Position numbers and translations under genes: made by a program
Notes under the pieces: model-generated
What the model saw: the letters and a program-made list of their open reading frames with translations, nothing else
Told to the model about the DNA's origin: nothing
Database searches by the model: none
From: Mariaggregatimicrobium sp964498785
GTDB taxonomy: Bacteria; Zhuqueibacterota; Zhuqueibacteria; Thermofontimicrobiales; Thiofontviventaceae
Length of the DNA: 64,000 bases
Assembly (NCBI GenBank): GCA_964498785.1
Contig: CAZCJL010000018.1
Coordinates: 10,329-74,328 of the forward strand
Direction of reading: 5' to 3'
Part shown: piece after piece, positions 10,492 to 19,128 of the stretch
Numbering within the stretch: the stretch's first letter is position 1
How the letters are laid out: every line of letters begins with the position of its first letter

Positions 10492-10697
10492 AGTCCCCTA
10501 AGGACGTACGAAAATAGCCCAGCGATTCATCGCTGGGAAATGCGTTTAAAAATAGATTGAGTCCTGTAAGGACGACTGAAAATCAACAAACAATGATAGA
10601 GAAATGTCAATCATCCCTGTCGGGACTCAATTTTTCACGGGATTTGTTTTACCCACCAATGAATTGGTGGGCTATTTTCAATCGTCCCTGCCGGGAC
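10492..10697. repeat. Inverted pair of composite REP-like elements (BIME-like)
   Basis: Two roughly 90-bp arms lie tail to tail. Each arm reads GTCC-n-GGAC, then AAAATAGCCCA, then a 20-bp hairpin (10518-10537 and 10651-10670), then ATTGAGTCC-n-GGAC. The left arm is 10492-10583. The right arm is its diverged reverse complement at about 10605-10697. It fills the 351-bp gap between the symporter and aminopeptidase genes. I see no coding potential. This organisation resembles repetitive extragenic palindromes mobilised by Y1/RAYT transposases, but no such transposase is in the window. Confidence 0.75.
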
Positions 10698-10713
10698 ATG
10701 TACATCTAAACCA

Positions 10714-12102
10714 CTACCCAGCACACGCCGTTTCCACTTCTGCCACTGTCTTCGGAATTGCCTTGCCCAGTACCCGGTGTCCGTCTTTGGTGACGAGCAC
10801 ATCATCCTCAATGCGCACACCTCCGAAACCGATGACTTTTTCGACTTTTTCAAAATTAATAAATTCGGCGTTTTTGTTTTCCGACTTCCACTGTGCAATC
10901 AATTCCGGCATAAAATAAATACCCGGCTCCACGGTCATCACATGCCCTGGCTTTAATGTGCGGGCAAACCGCAGATATGCCAGACCGAACTGTTCACTGC
11001 GCTGAACATCTGCATCATAACCGACGAACTTTTCACCCAGCCCTTCAAGATCATGCACATCAAGTCCAAGCGGGTGACCAAGTCCGTGTGGAAAGAACAT
11101 CGCATGTGCGCCCTGCTCCACGGCATCGTCCACATTGCCCTTCATGAATCCCAGGTCTTTCATTCCGCTGGCGATAACCTGCGCTGCCTTCAAATGAACG
11201 TCAAGGAAAGAAGCGCCCGGACGAATCAATTTAATGGATTCCAGTTGCGAATCCAACACCACATTGTAAATATCTCGCTGTAATTTATTGAATTTTCCAT
11301 TGACCGGGAACGTGCGGGTAATGTCACTGGCATAATGCAGCGGAGATTCTGCTCCGGAATCGAGCACCAGCAAATCGCCGTCCTGCATCATATTGGCATG
11401 GGAATGACCGTGCAATACTTCTCCCCGGATTGTGAAGATTACCGGAAACGAGACCATGCTTCTGCGCTGCAATACAGCACCTTCGATCATGCCGTATACT
11501 TCGTGTTCATAAACGCGCGGCTTGCTTTCTTTCATCGCGATGCGGTTCATTTCATAACTAATCGAAAGCGCAATTTCGATTTGCGAAACTTCTGCATCCG
11601 ATTTGATCAAACGCTGTTCGACAACACCTCGTATCAATTCTTCGGAAACATATTCATTAATGAGCGAATTATGAATCCCGGTCAACTGCTCCATCCGAAA
11701 AATGTTATCATACCGATATTGGGGTAAATAATGCACACGGCGCCCAAACTTCATCGCATTTCTGACCATTTCCTGTAATTTGGCATTTGGTAATGTCTCG
11801 TTTACGCCAACCGCTTTCGCCTGCTCCGCGACTGTCGGCTGCGGTCCCATCCAGACGATATCATCCACCTCAAAATCATCGCCGAAAATTATATTGCGAT
11901 CGTTATCAAAATCGATCAAGGCTGCGAAATTTGGCGCGTCCAATCCCCAGTAATACAGGAACGAGCTATCCTGACGATACGGAAACGTATTCGCGGGATA
12001 ATTCATCGGGCTTTCATTATTTCCCAAAAACAGGGCAATCCCGGATTTTAACTGTTTTTTTAGAGCTTCTCTTCTTTGGACATAAGCTTTTGTATCAAAC
12101 AT
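10714..12102 (-). CDS. Xaa-Pro aminopeptidase (M24B)
   Basis: This is a cytoplasmic di-metal aminopeptidase cleaving N-terminal residues that precede proline. Residues 1-130 are the AMP_N domain. The pita-bread domain has metal ligands D248 (VLDSGAES), D260 (ASDITRTF), H343 (HGLGHPLGLDVHD), E392 (VEPGIYF) and a final glutamate in GGVRIEDD. There is no signal peptide. Length, 462 aa, is typical, and the start follows AAGGAAG. It is followed upstream by a hydroxyproline dehydratase-type glycyl radical enzyme, so it may supply free (hydroxy)proline-containing products. That link is inference. Confidence 0.93.
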   Translation of the reverse strand: MFDTKAYVQRREALKKQLKSGIALFLGNNESPMNYPANTFPYRQDSSFLYYWGLDAPNFAALIDFDNDRNIIFGDDFEVDDIVWMGPQPTVAEQAKAVGVNETLPNAKLQEMVRNAMKFGRRVHYLPQYRYDNIFRMEQLTGIHNSLINEYVSEELIRGVVEQRLIKSDAEVSQIEIALSISYEMNRIAMKESKPRVYEHEVYGMIEGAVLQRRSMVSFPVIFTIRGEVLHGHSHANMMQDGDLLVLDSGAESPLHYASDITRTFPVNGKFNKLQRDIYNVVLDSQLESIKLIRPGASFLDVHLKAAQVIASGMKDLGFMKGNVDDAVEQGAHAMFFPHGLGHPLGLDVHDLEGLGEKFVGYDADVQRSEQFGLAYLRFARTLKPGHVMTVEPGIYFMPELIAQWKSENKNAEFINFEKVEKVIGFGGVRIEDDVLVTKDGHRVLGKAIPKTVAEVETACAG

Positions 12103-12151
12103 GGTTCTTCCTTTTTTTTAAATTAAATTGAATTTTCAATAGCACACGGTT

Positions 12152-12220
12152 AACGCTGATTTTCACGGATCATATAAAATTAATTCCGCGAAGGTCTGTG
12201 TCATCCGCGCAATCAGCGTT
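12152..12220. repeat. Short element with 10-bp perfect inverted ends
   Basis: AACGCTGATT at 12152-12161 is the exact reverse complement of AATCAGCGTT at 12211-12220. The interior has further self-similar words (CACGGAT, TCATCCGCG). It fills the gap between the aminopeptidase and glycyl radical enzyme genes and looks like a dispersed intergenic repeat. It could form a long weak hairpin in the transcript. Confidence 0.6.
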
Positions 12221-12233
12221 CTATCTCACTTTT

Positions 12234-14597
12234 TCAAACATCCCGATGCTCCGTCCTTTTGATGATTTCCTCCTGCAACTCCTCACTTAAATTGCAAAAA
12301 TAATCACTGTAGCCTGCCACACGTACGATCAGGTTGCGATATTTTTCCGGTTGCTGTTGCGCCGCACGCAGCGTTTCGGCATTAACCACATTGAATTGAA
12401 TATGATGCCCATTCAGTTTAAAATATGAACGGACTAAACTTGCCAATCGGGCGGCGCCGCTCTCCCCTGCCAATATCTGGGGTGTGAACTTCTGATTGAG
12501 CAACGTGCCACCGGTTCGCAGATGATCGATTTTAGCGACGGATTTAATCACCGCCGTAGGTCCGTTGCGATCCGCACCCTGCACCGGCGAAACTCCTTCG
12601 GACAGTGGCTCGCCAGCTTTTCTGCCATCTGCAGATGCACCGAGCACCAAACCGAAATAGACATGCACCGTTGTCGGCAGCAAATTTATATGATACTCGC
12701 CGCCTTTGGTATTCACGCGTCCATCCACCGCGTTGTAGAAAATGTCGAACACCCGGCATGTCAACTCATCAGCATAATCATTGTCATTGCCGTATTTCGG
12801 CGTTTTATTAAGCAGCCGCTGGCGCTCCTTATCAAACCCCTTAAAATTCGCTTTCAACATTTCTAATAATTCAGAAAAAGACCAGCGCTCCTGATCAAAT
12901 ACCTGATATCTGATCGCGCTCAACATATCGGTGATCGATCCCAGCCCGACGCCCTGAATGTACGACGTATTATAGCGAGCGCCGCCGTTGTGATAATCCC
13001 TGCCCTTTTCAATGCAATCACTAATTAATACGGAAAGAAACGGCGAGGGCATGTAGTTGGCATACAACCGCTCGATGACATTATTTCCGCGAATTTTGAT
13101 ATCGATAAAATGACGCACCTGCTTTTGGAACGCAGTCAGCAGATCTTCGATAGATGTAAATTGATCTGGCTCCCCTGTTTCGATACCGATACGTTTTTCG
13201 GTGCGCGGATCAATGCCATTATGCAAAGTAATTTCCAACACCTTCGGCAGATTGAAATAACCGGTGAGATTGTAATTTTCCTTCCCAAAGGAACCGGTTT
13301 CCACGCAGCCGCTGGTGCCGCCGGTGCGGGCGTCTGTGATGGATTTTCCCTGCCGGATCAGCTCCTGAAACACTGCCTCTGCATTAAATATTGACGGCTG
13401 CCCCATCCCGGTGCGATTCACTTCCACCGCTTTTTTCAAGATGCGATCCGGATTTTTCTGGCTTAATTGAATGCAGCAATGCGGCTGCACTAGTTTCAAC
13501 TCTTCCAATACATCAAGACAAAGATACGAAAGTTCATTCACACCATCCGATCCGTCCCGCTGCTGACCACCAAGCGAGAGCAGTGCAAAGTCATTATAAG
13601 TTCCGCTCTCCTGCGCCGTCACCCCCACTTTCGGAGGCGCGGGCTGATTATTAAATTTGATCCAGAAACATTGCAGCAGTTCTCTTGCCTGCTTTGGCGT
13701 CAATTCACCGGACTCGATATCTTTTTTATAAAAGGAATAAAGATGCTGATCAAAGCGCCCGGGACTGATCGCGTCCCAGGTATTTAGCTCGGAAATCACA
13801 CCCACATGAATGAACCAGTACGCCTGCAATGCCTCATAAAACGATGTCGGCGGATTTGCCGGAACACGGCGGCATATCTCTGCCATTCGCTCCAACTCTG
13901 CACGCCACAGTGGATCGCCTTCCTCGTGCGCCAATTGCTCCACTTTCTCCGAGTGTCGCTGCGCATAACGGATTATCGCATCGGCTACCACAGCCATTGC
14001 CTTTAATTGCTCCTGTTTGTCGTATGCCTCAGAACCGTTCAAAAAATTTAGGTTCGCAAGCTGTTGTTCGATATCTGCCTTGAACCCGTTCATCCCTTTG
14101 TGATACAGCTTGTCGTCCAGCGCTGTGTGTCCCGGCGCTCGTTGCTCCATGAATTCCGTAAACACTCCGGCGTGGTAGGCTGCCAGCCATTCGTCTGTCA
14201 TTTCCCGGAAGACTTTTTCCCGCTGCGTTTTCCCTTTCCAGAACGGAATGATTTCGTTGCGATAAATCTCTTTTGTTTCTTCATCCACATGATACGCGAC
14301 TTTGGGGCGGGAATCTAAAATATCCAGTTCTTCGATAGAGTGACAGCAAATTTCAGGATACGTCGGCGTTGCCCGCGGCGCAGGGCCGCGCTCACCGACA
14401 ATCAACTCGCCATTGTTGATGCAAATTTCTTTGTGCTCCATCAGATATGTGAACGCCAGCGCCCGTTGCATTGATTTTGATTCATTTCCGGGATCAATAT
14501 CCCGGTAAAATTTGGTGATCAACCGCGCCCGCTCCGCCGTAATTGAAGGATGCGTTTCCACGCTCTGTTGGCGCAACCTGGCGATTCTCTCATTCAT
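12234..14597 (-). CDS. hypD: Glycyl radical enzyme, trans-4-hydroxy-L-proline dehydratase type
   Basis: This is predicted to dehydrate trans-4-hydroxy-L-proline to pyrroline-5-carboxylate by radical chemistry under anoxic conditions. The 787-aa protein has C431 and E433 in GTSGCVETG and the glycyl radical loop RVAGYSD with G762. H157, D275, S331, F337 and Y447 each sit three positions before the residues I recall for Clostridioides HypD (H160, D278, S334, F340, Y450; also C434, E436, G765). That constant offset favours HypD over choline lyase or glycerol dehydratase. The GGAGG for this gene lies inside the end of the activase gene, which points to translational coupling. The numbering comparison is from memory. 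The name clashes with hydrogenase maturation hypD. Confidence 0.88.
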   Translation of the reverse strand: MNERIARLRQQSVETHPSITAERARLITKFYRDIDPGNESKSMQRALAFTYLMEHKEICINNGELIVGERGPAPRATPTYPEICCHSIEELDILDSRPKVAYHVDEETKEIYRNEIIPFWKGKTQREKVFREMTDEWLAAYHAGVFTEFMEQRAPGHTALDDKLYHKGMNGFKADIEQQLANLNFLNGSEAYDKQEQLKAMAVVADAIIRYAQRHSEKVEQLAHEEGDPLWRAELERMAEICRRVPANPPTSFYEALQAYWFIHVGVISELNTWDAISPGRFDQHLYSFYKKDIESGELTPKQARELLQCFWIKFNNQPAPPKVGVTAQESGTYNDFALLSLGGQQRDGSDGVNELSYLCLDVLEELKLVQPHCCIQLSQKNPDRILKKAVEVNRTGMGQPSIFNAEAVFQELIRQGKSITDARTGGTSGCVETGSFGKENYNLTGYFNLPKVLEITLHNGIDPRTEKRIGIETGEPDQFTSIEDLLTAFQKQVRHFIDIKIRGNNVIERLYANYMPSPFLSVLISDCIEKGRDYHNGGARYNTSYIQGVGLGSITDMLSAIRYQVFDQERWSFSELLEMLKANFKGFDKERQRLLNKTPKYGNDNDYADELTCRVFDIFYNAVDGRVNTKGGEYHINLLPTTVHVYFGLVLGASADGRKAGEPLSEGVSPVQGADRNGPTAVIKSVAKIDHLRTGGTLLNQKFTPQILAGESGAARLASLVRSYFKLNGHHIQFNVVNAETLRAAQQQPEKYRNLIVRVAGYSDYFCNLSEELQEEIIKRTEHRDV

Positions 14598-14601
14598 CTG
14601 C

Positions 14602-15504
14602 TTATCCTCCGATTACAACTGCCAATCCATAAGATTCAAATTTTGATTTAATTAGCTCAACAGCTCCGTTAGTCGGAGAGTGAATATCATTCAGTTTCAT
14701 CGTTCGATTTAACCGGTTGTACTTGTCCGCGCTTTCTGCAAAATATGGCAGAATATCCACTCGTTCAATTCCATTCAGCGTGGATATAAAATCAGCCGTG
14801 TGTTCAATATTTTCCTCATCATCATTAATGGCCGGAATTAACGGAACGCGCACGATTACCCGTTTTCCAACCGTGACAAGCCACATTAGATTCTTCAAAA
14901 TGAGTGAATTGGAAACGCCTGTAAATTTACGATGCAACCGGTCGTCAATGAATTTAACATCATATAAAAATAAATCCACGAATTCACTCAATTCGCTAAG
15001 AATTGATGTTTTCACATAGCCGGATGTATCAACAACGGTGTGAAGATTACGGGCTCTGCTCTCCTGCAGGACTGCTCCGAGAAAATCTGGTTGCATGAAC
15101 GGCTCGCCGCCGGAAAATGTGACGCCACCACCGGATTCTTCAAAGAATACCCGGTCGCTTTCGATTTTCTGTATCAACTGATCCACTGAAATCTCTTCGC
15201 CGATGATCTCTCTGGCGCCAGTCGGACAGATTTCAAGGCAGGAACCACATAACTCACAATCGATGGCATTTGTTACCGGGATATTGTCCTTTAGCTGAAT
15301 CGCATGTCGGGGACAGGCGGAAATGCAATCACCACAACGGAGGCATTTTTGCAGAACATGAATCAATTCCGGCTGCATATTGATACCTTCGGGATTGTGG
15401 CACCACCAGCAGTTCAACGGACAGCCCTTTAAAAACACCGTGGTGCGAATCCCCGGACCGTCATGAAGAGAGTATTTTTTTATGGCAAATATTTTTCCGG
15501 TCAA
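14602..15504 (-). CDS. Glycyl radical enzyme activase (radical SAM)
   Basis: This installs the glycyl radical on the downstream dehydratase using S-adenosylmethionine. Residues 28-35 (CPLNCWWC) are the CxxxCxxC radical-SAM cluster. They are followed by an inserted two-cluster ferredoxin domain, CLRCGDCISAC at 54-64 and CELCGSCLEIC at 83-93. GGGVTFSGGEP is the SAM-binding motif. The start is TTG, since an in-frame stop lies shortly upstream and no ATG is available. Its stop is four bases before the dehydratase start. Length, 300 aa, is typical of PflA-like activases with the ferredoxin insert. Confidence 0.94.
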   Translation of the reverse strand: MTGKIFAIKKYSLHDGPGIRTTVFLKGCPLNCWWCHNPEGINMQPELIHVLQKCLRCGDCISACPRHAIQLKDNIPVTNAIDCELCGSCLEICPTGAREIIGEEISVDQLIQKIESDRVFFEESGGGVTFSGGEPFMQPDFLGAVLQESRARNLHTVVDTSGYVKTSILSELSEFVDLFLYDVKFIDDRLHRKFTGVSNSLILKNLMWLVTVGKRVIVRVPLIPAINDDEENIEHTADFISTLNGIERVDILPYFAESADKYNRLNRTMKLNDIHSPTNGAVELIKSKFESYGLAVVIGG

Positions 15505-15580
15505 TTGAATAAATCTACGTTTTCAGCTTGGGGTAATATATTTTCTCATGTGCGAATTCTGATTTTGTTCGTATCCGCAC

Positions 15581-15778
15581 TTAATACTCTTTATTTTTCA
15601 TCCTGACTGAATATTCCAAACACTCGCGACTATCCTCTGCCATGATATCATATTCACGCTTTATCTCGTCCTCGGTCATGCCATCTGCAAGAGAGCCAAT
15701 TATAATGCTCACCGTGATTCTCGTCCCTGCAATAACCGGACGATCGTGCATAATTTTATTATCTTTGCTATTCGGCAT
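15581..15778 (-). CDS. DUF433 family small protein (antitoxin-like)
   Basis: This is a 65-aa protein whose core, RPVIAGTRITVSIIIGSLADG, then MTEDEIKREY, matches the DUF433 family. That family is a helix-turn-helix-like fold often paired with a PIN-like DUF5615 toxin. The N-terminus is slightly shorter than usual for the family. No toxin partner is visible on either side, so it may be an orphan or a remnant of a toxin-antitoxin pair. The upstream Shine-Dalgarno is weak. Function cannot be assigned beyond family. Confidence 0.7.
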   Translation of the reverse strand: MPNSKDNKIMHDRPVIAGTRITVSIIIGSLADGMTEDEIKREYDIMAEDSRECLEYSVRMKNKEY

Positions 15779-15796
15779 TTTCTACAATTCTAAATT

Positions 15797-15890
15797 ATCA
15801 ATTCCGCCTTTCAGGGCTTTGTTTTGAATTGTGAATTTAACTCAGGGCGTTGCCCTGAGCTATTTTATTCCGCCTTCGGGGCTTTCTATC
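15797..15890. repeat. REP-like palindromic repeat cluster
   Basis: Two similar words, ATTCCGCCTTTCAGGGCTTTG and TATTCCGCCTTCGGGGCTTTC, flank a palindrome CTCAGGGCGTTGCCCTGAG at about 15840-15859. It sits between the DUF433 and flavoprotein genes. It is of the REP type and different from the 10.5-kb element. Confidence 0.65.
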
Positions 15891-15923
15891 CTCCAAAGAT
15901 CATGACAGAATATCTCTTTTTTA

Positions 15924-17144
15924 TTAACTATCTGTTTCCCGGATCATCTCCACAACCTCATCCCCGATCGCCAGACAAGCCGTCAAGCCCGGTGAATCGA
16001 TGCCCACCAGATTTATGCAGCGCGGATATTTTTTCGACCGCTCGATAACCCAATCGTAATGATCTTCCAGCTTCGCCTGAATTCCGACCTGATGCAACAT
16101 AATATCATCTATTCGTAGTTTTGGAAAAAACGAAAGCACGTTCTCGTAGAAATACTCCGGTGGATAGAGATCGTTTGCCGTATCTTCACGATCCGAGACG
16201 CCCTTTGATGCAGGCCCCAGTGTGACTTCGTTCCCGGCGATATATCTCCCGTTTTTTTCTGCGAATGTCGGCGTCAAGTGAATCCCCACCGTTTTCAGAA
16301 CTTTTTTCTGTTTGAAAAGTTTCTGAAATTCGTCGAACGGAATGCGCTCTTTTTCGCCATTTGGCAGCAGCGCATACGGCGCAGGATAGATATTCAATCC
16401 GCCGTGCCGGATATCATCCCGTTTGTTTTTGTAAAATTTCGCCGATTCCCCGCGCACCGGTCGAATGCAATAGGGGAAATCCGGTTCAACCATTCTGGCA
16501 ACCTGATCAGAATAAATTCCCGCCGCATTGATGAGATGCTCTGCTTCAAATACCTCTTTCCGTCCCTGTGAAATTGTCGTTACTTTAAAATATGTAGCAT
16601 GAGGACGAATGTCAACCACTTCCGTGCCGTTTATAAAAAAAACACCATTATTCGAAGCCAGGGAGAATATTTTATAAAGTAATTCAGTCGGTTCAACAAT
16701 ACCAGATGTCGGAAAATATCCAGCGGCAATGCAATCAACATTCGGTTCAAGGGAACGGACATCATCAGGGCTGATCATCCGGCAATCGGGAACGCCGTTT
16801 TCACGGGCAATCTGCAAAGTATCTTTAACGTACATATAATCATTTTCATTTGTTGCCACAATAATTTTGCCTGTCTTTTGACACGGCACGTCAAACTCTT
16901 CACAGAAATCATACATCATTTTGTTGCCGGGAACACACAGCTTTGACTTCAATAAACTCAAATCTCTGGGATAATAGACGCCGGCATGTACTACTCCCGA
17001 ATTACGCGACGACTGGTTTTCCGCAGTTATTTTTGCATTTTTTTCAATAACGAAAATATCATCAAAATGCTGTGACAATTTATAAGCGATAGCACATCCG
17101 ATAATTCCGCCACCGATGATTGTTAGGTCTGCTCTTTCTGACAT
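15924..17144 (-). CDS. lhgO: L-2-hydroxyglutarate oxidase-like FAD protein
   Basis: This is an FAD-dependent oxidoreductase of the DAO superfamily, probably oxidising L-2-hydroxyglutarate or a related 2-hydroxy acid at the membrane. The dinucleotide motif IIGGGIIGCA is near the N-terminus. SSRNSGVVHAGVYY is the hallmark of the L2HGDH/LhgO group. The C-terminus has GIDSPGLTACLAIG, the usual FAD-contacting end. I chose the ATG at 17144 because the Rossmann motif begins ten residues later and GGTGAT precedes it. Upstream in-frame starts would add 40 residues with no homology. It follows the hydroxyproline genes with a 420-bp gap, so joint regulation is uncertain. Confidence 0.82.
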   Translation of the reverse strand: MSERADLTIIGGGIIGCAIAYKLSQHFDDIFVIEKNAKITAENQSSRNSGVVHAGVYYPRDLSLLKSKLCVPGNKMMYDFCEEFDVPCQKTGKIIVATNENDYMYVKDTLQIARENGVPDCRMISPDDVRSLEPNVDCIAAGYFPTSGIVEPTELLYKIFSLASNNGVFFINGTEVVDIRPHATYFKVTTISQGRKEVFEAEHLINAAGIYSDQVARMVEPDFPYCIRPVRGESAKFYKNKRDDIRHGGLNIYPAPYALLPNGEKERIPFDEFQKLFKQKKVLKTVGIHLTPTFAEKNGRYIAGNEVTLGPASKGVSDREDTANDLYPPEYFYENVLSFFPKLRIDDIMLHQVGIQAKLEDHYDWVIERSKKYPRCINLVGIDSPGLTACLAIGDEVVEMIRETDS

Positions 17145-17272
17145 TAAATCACCGAACTGTATTAAAGTCATTAAATATTCAAATATACGATTGTTATTGC
17201 AAATTGTCAAGCGATTATCAACCTGTTTTCCAGCAGAACAACTAAATTGGAAAGCACCTGGCACGCCGATTT

Positions 17273-17299
17273 CGTCGAAGGCACTCGACTAAATCGTCG
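17273..17299 (+). promoter_or_regulatory. Candidate activator-binding element (tripartite)
   Basis: CGTCGA (17273-17278), TCGAC (17285-17289) and CGTCG (17295-17299) are spaced by 6 and 5 bases. The same arrangement, with spacers of 5 and 5, lies on the minus strand at 26726-26751, upstream of the mirrored cassette. The position, about 90 bp before a degenerate sigma-54-like box, suits an upstream activating sequence for the NtrC-type regulator at 23374. This is inference from two copies. Confidence 0.5.
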
Positions 17300-17387
17300 A
17301 TATTTACCGAATTTTCATTTTTTTTTTATACTTCTAAAAATTTTCAATTAAATATATTTATTGAGGTTAGGCAGTTAATCCATTTAA

Positions 17388-17403
17388 TGGCATAAAATTT
17401 GGC
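17388..17403 (+). promoter_or_regulatory. Degenerate sigma-54-like promoter box
   Basis: TGGCAT-AAAAT-TTGG matches the TGGCAC-N5-TTGC consensus except for a T at the sixth base and G instead of C at the -12 position. A GC is present one base further on, which would make the spacing 11 rather than 10. It is listed because it sits at nearly the same distance from the tripartite element as the perfect box does in the mirrored cassette. On its own it is weak. Confidence 0.3.
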
Positions 17404-17461
17404 TGTTTACAGGTAAAATTCTTAATTCACATTTTAATTATTTTAAAAGGAGTTAGTAGCT

Positions 17462-18958
17462 ATGTTCAACAGATTACGATCTCTGGTACTCGCACTGACA
17501 CTGTTGTTTGTAGGATTCAATGCTTACAATGGATTGTCACAGGGCAAAAACCACAACAAAAAAGCATGGCCTGATTCGCTGATATCTGTTACACTTGAAG
17601 GAACAGTTATCATTGATAACGCTCACGAGAATGTCTATTTTCTCGATGTGGATGGCGACGATGTTGCGGATTACAACCTGAGTTTTGGCCCGGATTGGTA
17701 CGTCCCGGAAAGTGGCGCTGCACGCCCCGCAGCCGGTGACCAGGTAACAATCGTTGGTTCGGTGAATCCAAAACCAACAGTGCCGGTTGTTATTGTATTT
17801 GAAATCAACGGCCTGGTCTGGCGAGAAGCCATCGAAAACTGGTGGAAACATCAGGATTGGTGCGACAGCCTTGAAGTCATTACTGTCACCGGAACGATAA
17901 TGGTTGATACGACATATTTTTATCTTCACTATTATTTAGATGAAAATGGCGACGGTGAACCGGATTATTTTCTCAGTTTTGGTCCTCCGTGGTATGAGCC
18001 CGAAAGTGGTGCAACTCATCCGCAAGAGGGTGAAACAGTGACTATCGAAGGTGCGCTAAAAGAAGGTGAAGCAATTCCCAGACTCGTTGTATCAAAAATA
18101 AATGATCTGCTTTGGCGTGAATTACAGGGGCCGGCTCCCTGGAGTGGTAGTTGGGTAAATAAGGAAAATAAGAAACAAAAACGTATCCACAGTCCGATCG
18201 ACTTTCTCTCATGGGTTGAATTTCCTCCGGGAGCAATGAAAGGCGGCGGACAAAGCGGACCACAATTCCCGGATTCAATGTTCTGCGAATTCATGAACGT
18301 TTGGTGCGATAGTTTGCCCGGCAGACCGGATTCAGCATTCGCCGGCTGGCATTTCTTTTTCTCAAACCCAAATGGTAAAGAACACCCGGGTTATGATGGT
18401 GGACGAGCAGTACGCTTTATTAAACGGCTGCGGATGCAATTGAATATTTGCGTGAACGATTCTGCGGATGATCAGGGGCTGGGCAAAGCGAACAGCGACA
18501 GTTACACATTAATGTATTGGGACGAAGAGTTTTCACAATGGGCGCCGGTCGAAAACGCGATCTATGACGCCATGACTCACACCTTTTCCCTTGAACCGGA
18601 AAATGTCAATTCTTATTATGCCGTATTTAGTGAAACCAGCGCTGTGACTTCTGCTAAAAGCGAGAACACTGCAACACCGGCAGAATTTGCACTATACCAG
18701 AATTATCCGAATCCGTTTAATCCGACAACAACCATTGCTTATAACATTCATAATTCCGCGATGGTGTCATTATCGATCTTCAATATTTTGGGACAAGAAG
18801 TTCGACAACTGGTGAATGGATTTAATCAAAGTGGTACATATCAGGTAACATGGGACGGACGAGATGAGCTGGGTGAGACGCTACCGTCAGGATTTTATAT
18901 TTACCAACTAACAGTTGGAAATAAAACAGAAACCCGGCGCATGTTGATGATGAAATAA
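17462..18958 (+). CDS. Secreted T9SS-sorted protein with duplicated acidic-loop domain
   Basis: This is a 498-aa extracellular protein with no recognised enzyme domain. The signal peptide is at residues 1-26. Two copies of an approximately 80-residue domain (about 42-120 and 138-220) each contain an acidic loop, DVDGDDVAD at 62-70 and DENGDGEPD at 160-168. Each loop is followed by the shared segments LSFGP-x-WY, PESGA and NGLVWRE/NDLLWRE. A middle region (about 225-400) is unassigned. The last 90 residues are a Por/T9SS sorting domain (NYPNPFNPTT, FNILGQEVRQL, LPSGFYIYQL). The start follows AAAAGGAG. It is the first gene of the plus-strand island and probably shares a promoter with the two genes after it. 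A calcium-binding role is inferred from the loops. Confidence 0.8.
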   Translation: MFNRLRSLVLALTLLFVGFNAYNGLSQGKNHNKKAWPDSLISVTLEGTVIIDNAHENVYFLDVDGDDVADYNLSFGPDWYVPESGAARPAAGDQVTIVGSVNPKPTVPVVIVFEINGLVWREAIENWWKHQDWCDSLEVITVTGTIMVDTTYFYLHYYLDENGDGEPDYFLSFGPPWYEPESGATHPQEGETVTIEGALKEGEAIPRLVVSKINDLLWRELQGPAPWSGSWVNKENKKQKRIHSPIDFLSWVEFPPGAMKGGGQSGPQFPDSMFCEFMNVWCDSLPGRPDSAFAGWHFFFSNPNGKEHPGYDGGRAVRFIKRLRMQLNICVNDSADDQGLGKANSDSYTLMYWDEEFSQWAPVENAIYDAMTHTFSLEPENVNSYYAVFSETSAVTSAKSENTATPAEFALYQNYPNPFNPTTTIAYNIHNSAMVSLSIFNILGQEVRQLVNGFNQSGTYQVTWDGRDELGETLPSGFYIYQLTVGNKTETRRMLMMK

Positions 18959-18986
18959 ACTGTGAACCATATTCCTTACCCCCGAT

Positions 18987-19017
18987 GGCGCCTTGAAATT
19001 TCTTTTTTCAGGGCGCC
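18987..19017 (+). terminator. Strong hairpin between genes, no U-tract
   Basis: The arms GGCGCCTTGAAA and TTTTCAGGGCGCC form a 12-bp stem with one G-T pair, 30 bp after the T9SS-protein stop. It lacks a following T-run, so it may protect mRNA ends or partly terminate rather than end transcription before the next gene. Confidence 0.5.
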
Positions 19018-19128
19018 TGATATTAAAGATAATAGCAGCGTGAATTTATTTAATTCTTGATTTTTAGTTTTTAATTATGTAATTTAATAATTATAAACAA
19101 TTTTAAAAGGAGCGGAGGCCTTTTCCAG

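Noticed and set aside
10492..10697. CRISPR array
   Set aside because: Repeats are inverted and composite, with no regular spacers and no cas genes.
15581..15890. Toxin-antitoxin pair
   Set aside because: Only the DUF433 half is visible; the upstream gap holds repeats and no PIN-like reading frame.
17259..17274. TGGCACGCCGATTTC as a second sigma-54 box
   Set aside because: The -12 part reads TTTC rather than TTGC, and it is about 200 bp from the gene and overlaps the tripartite element.
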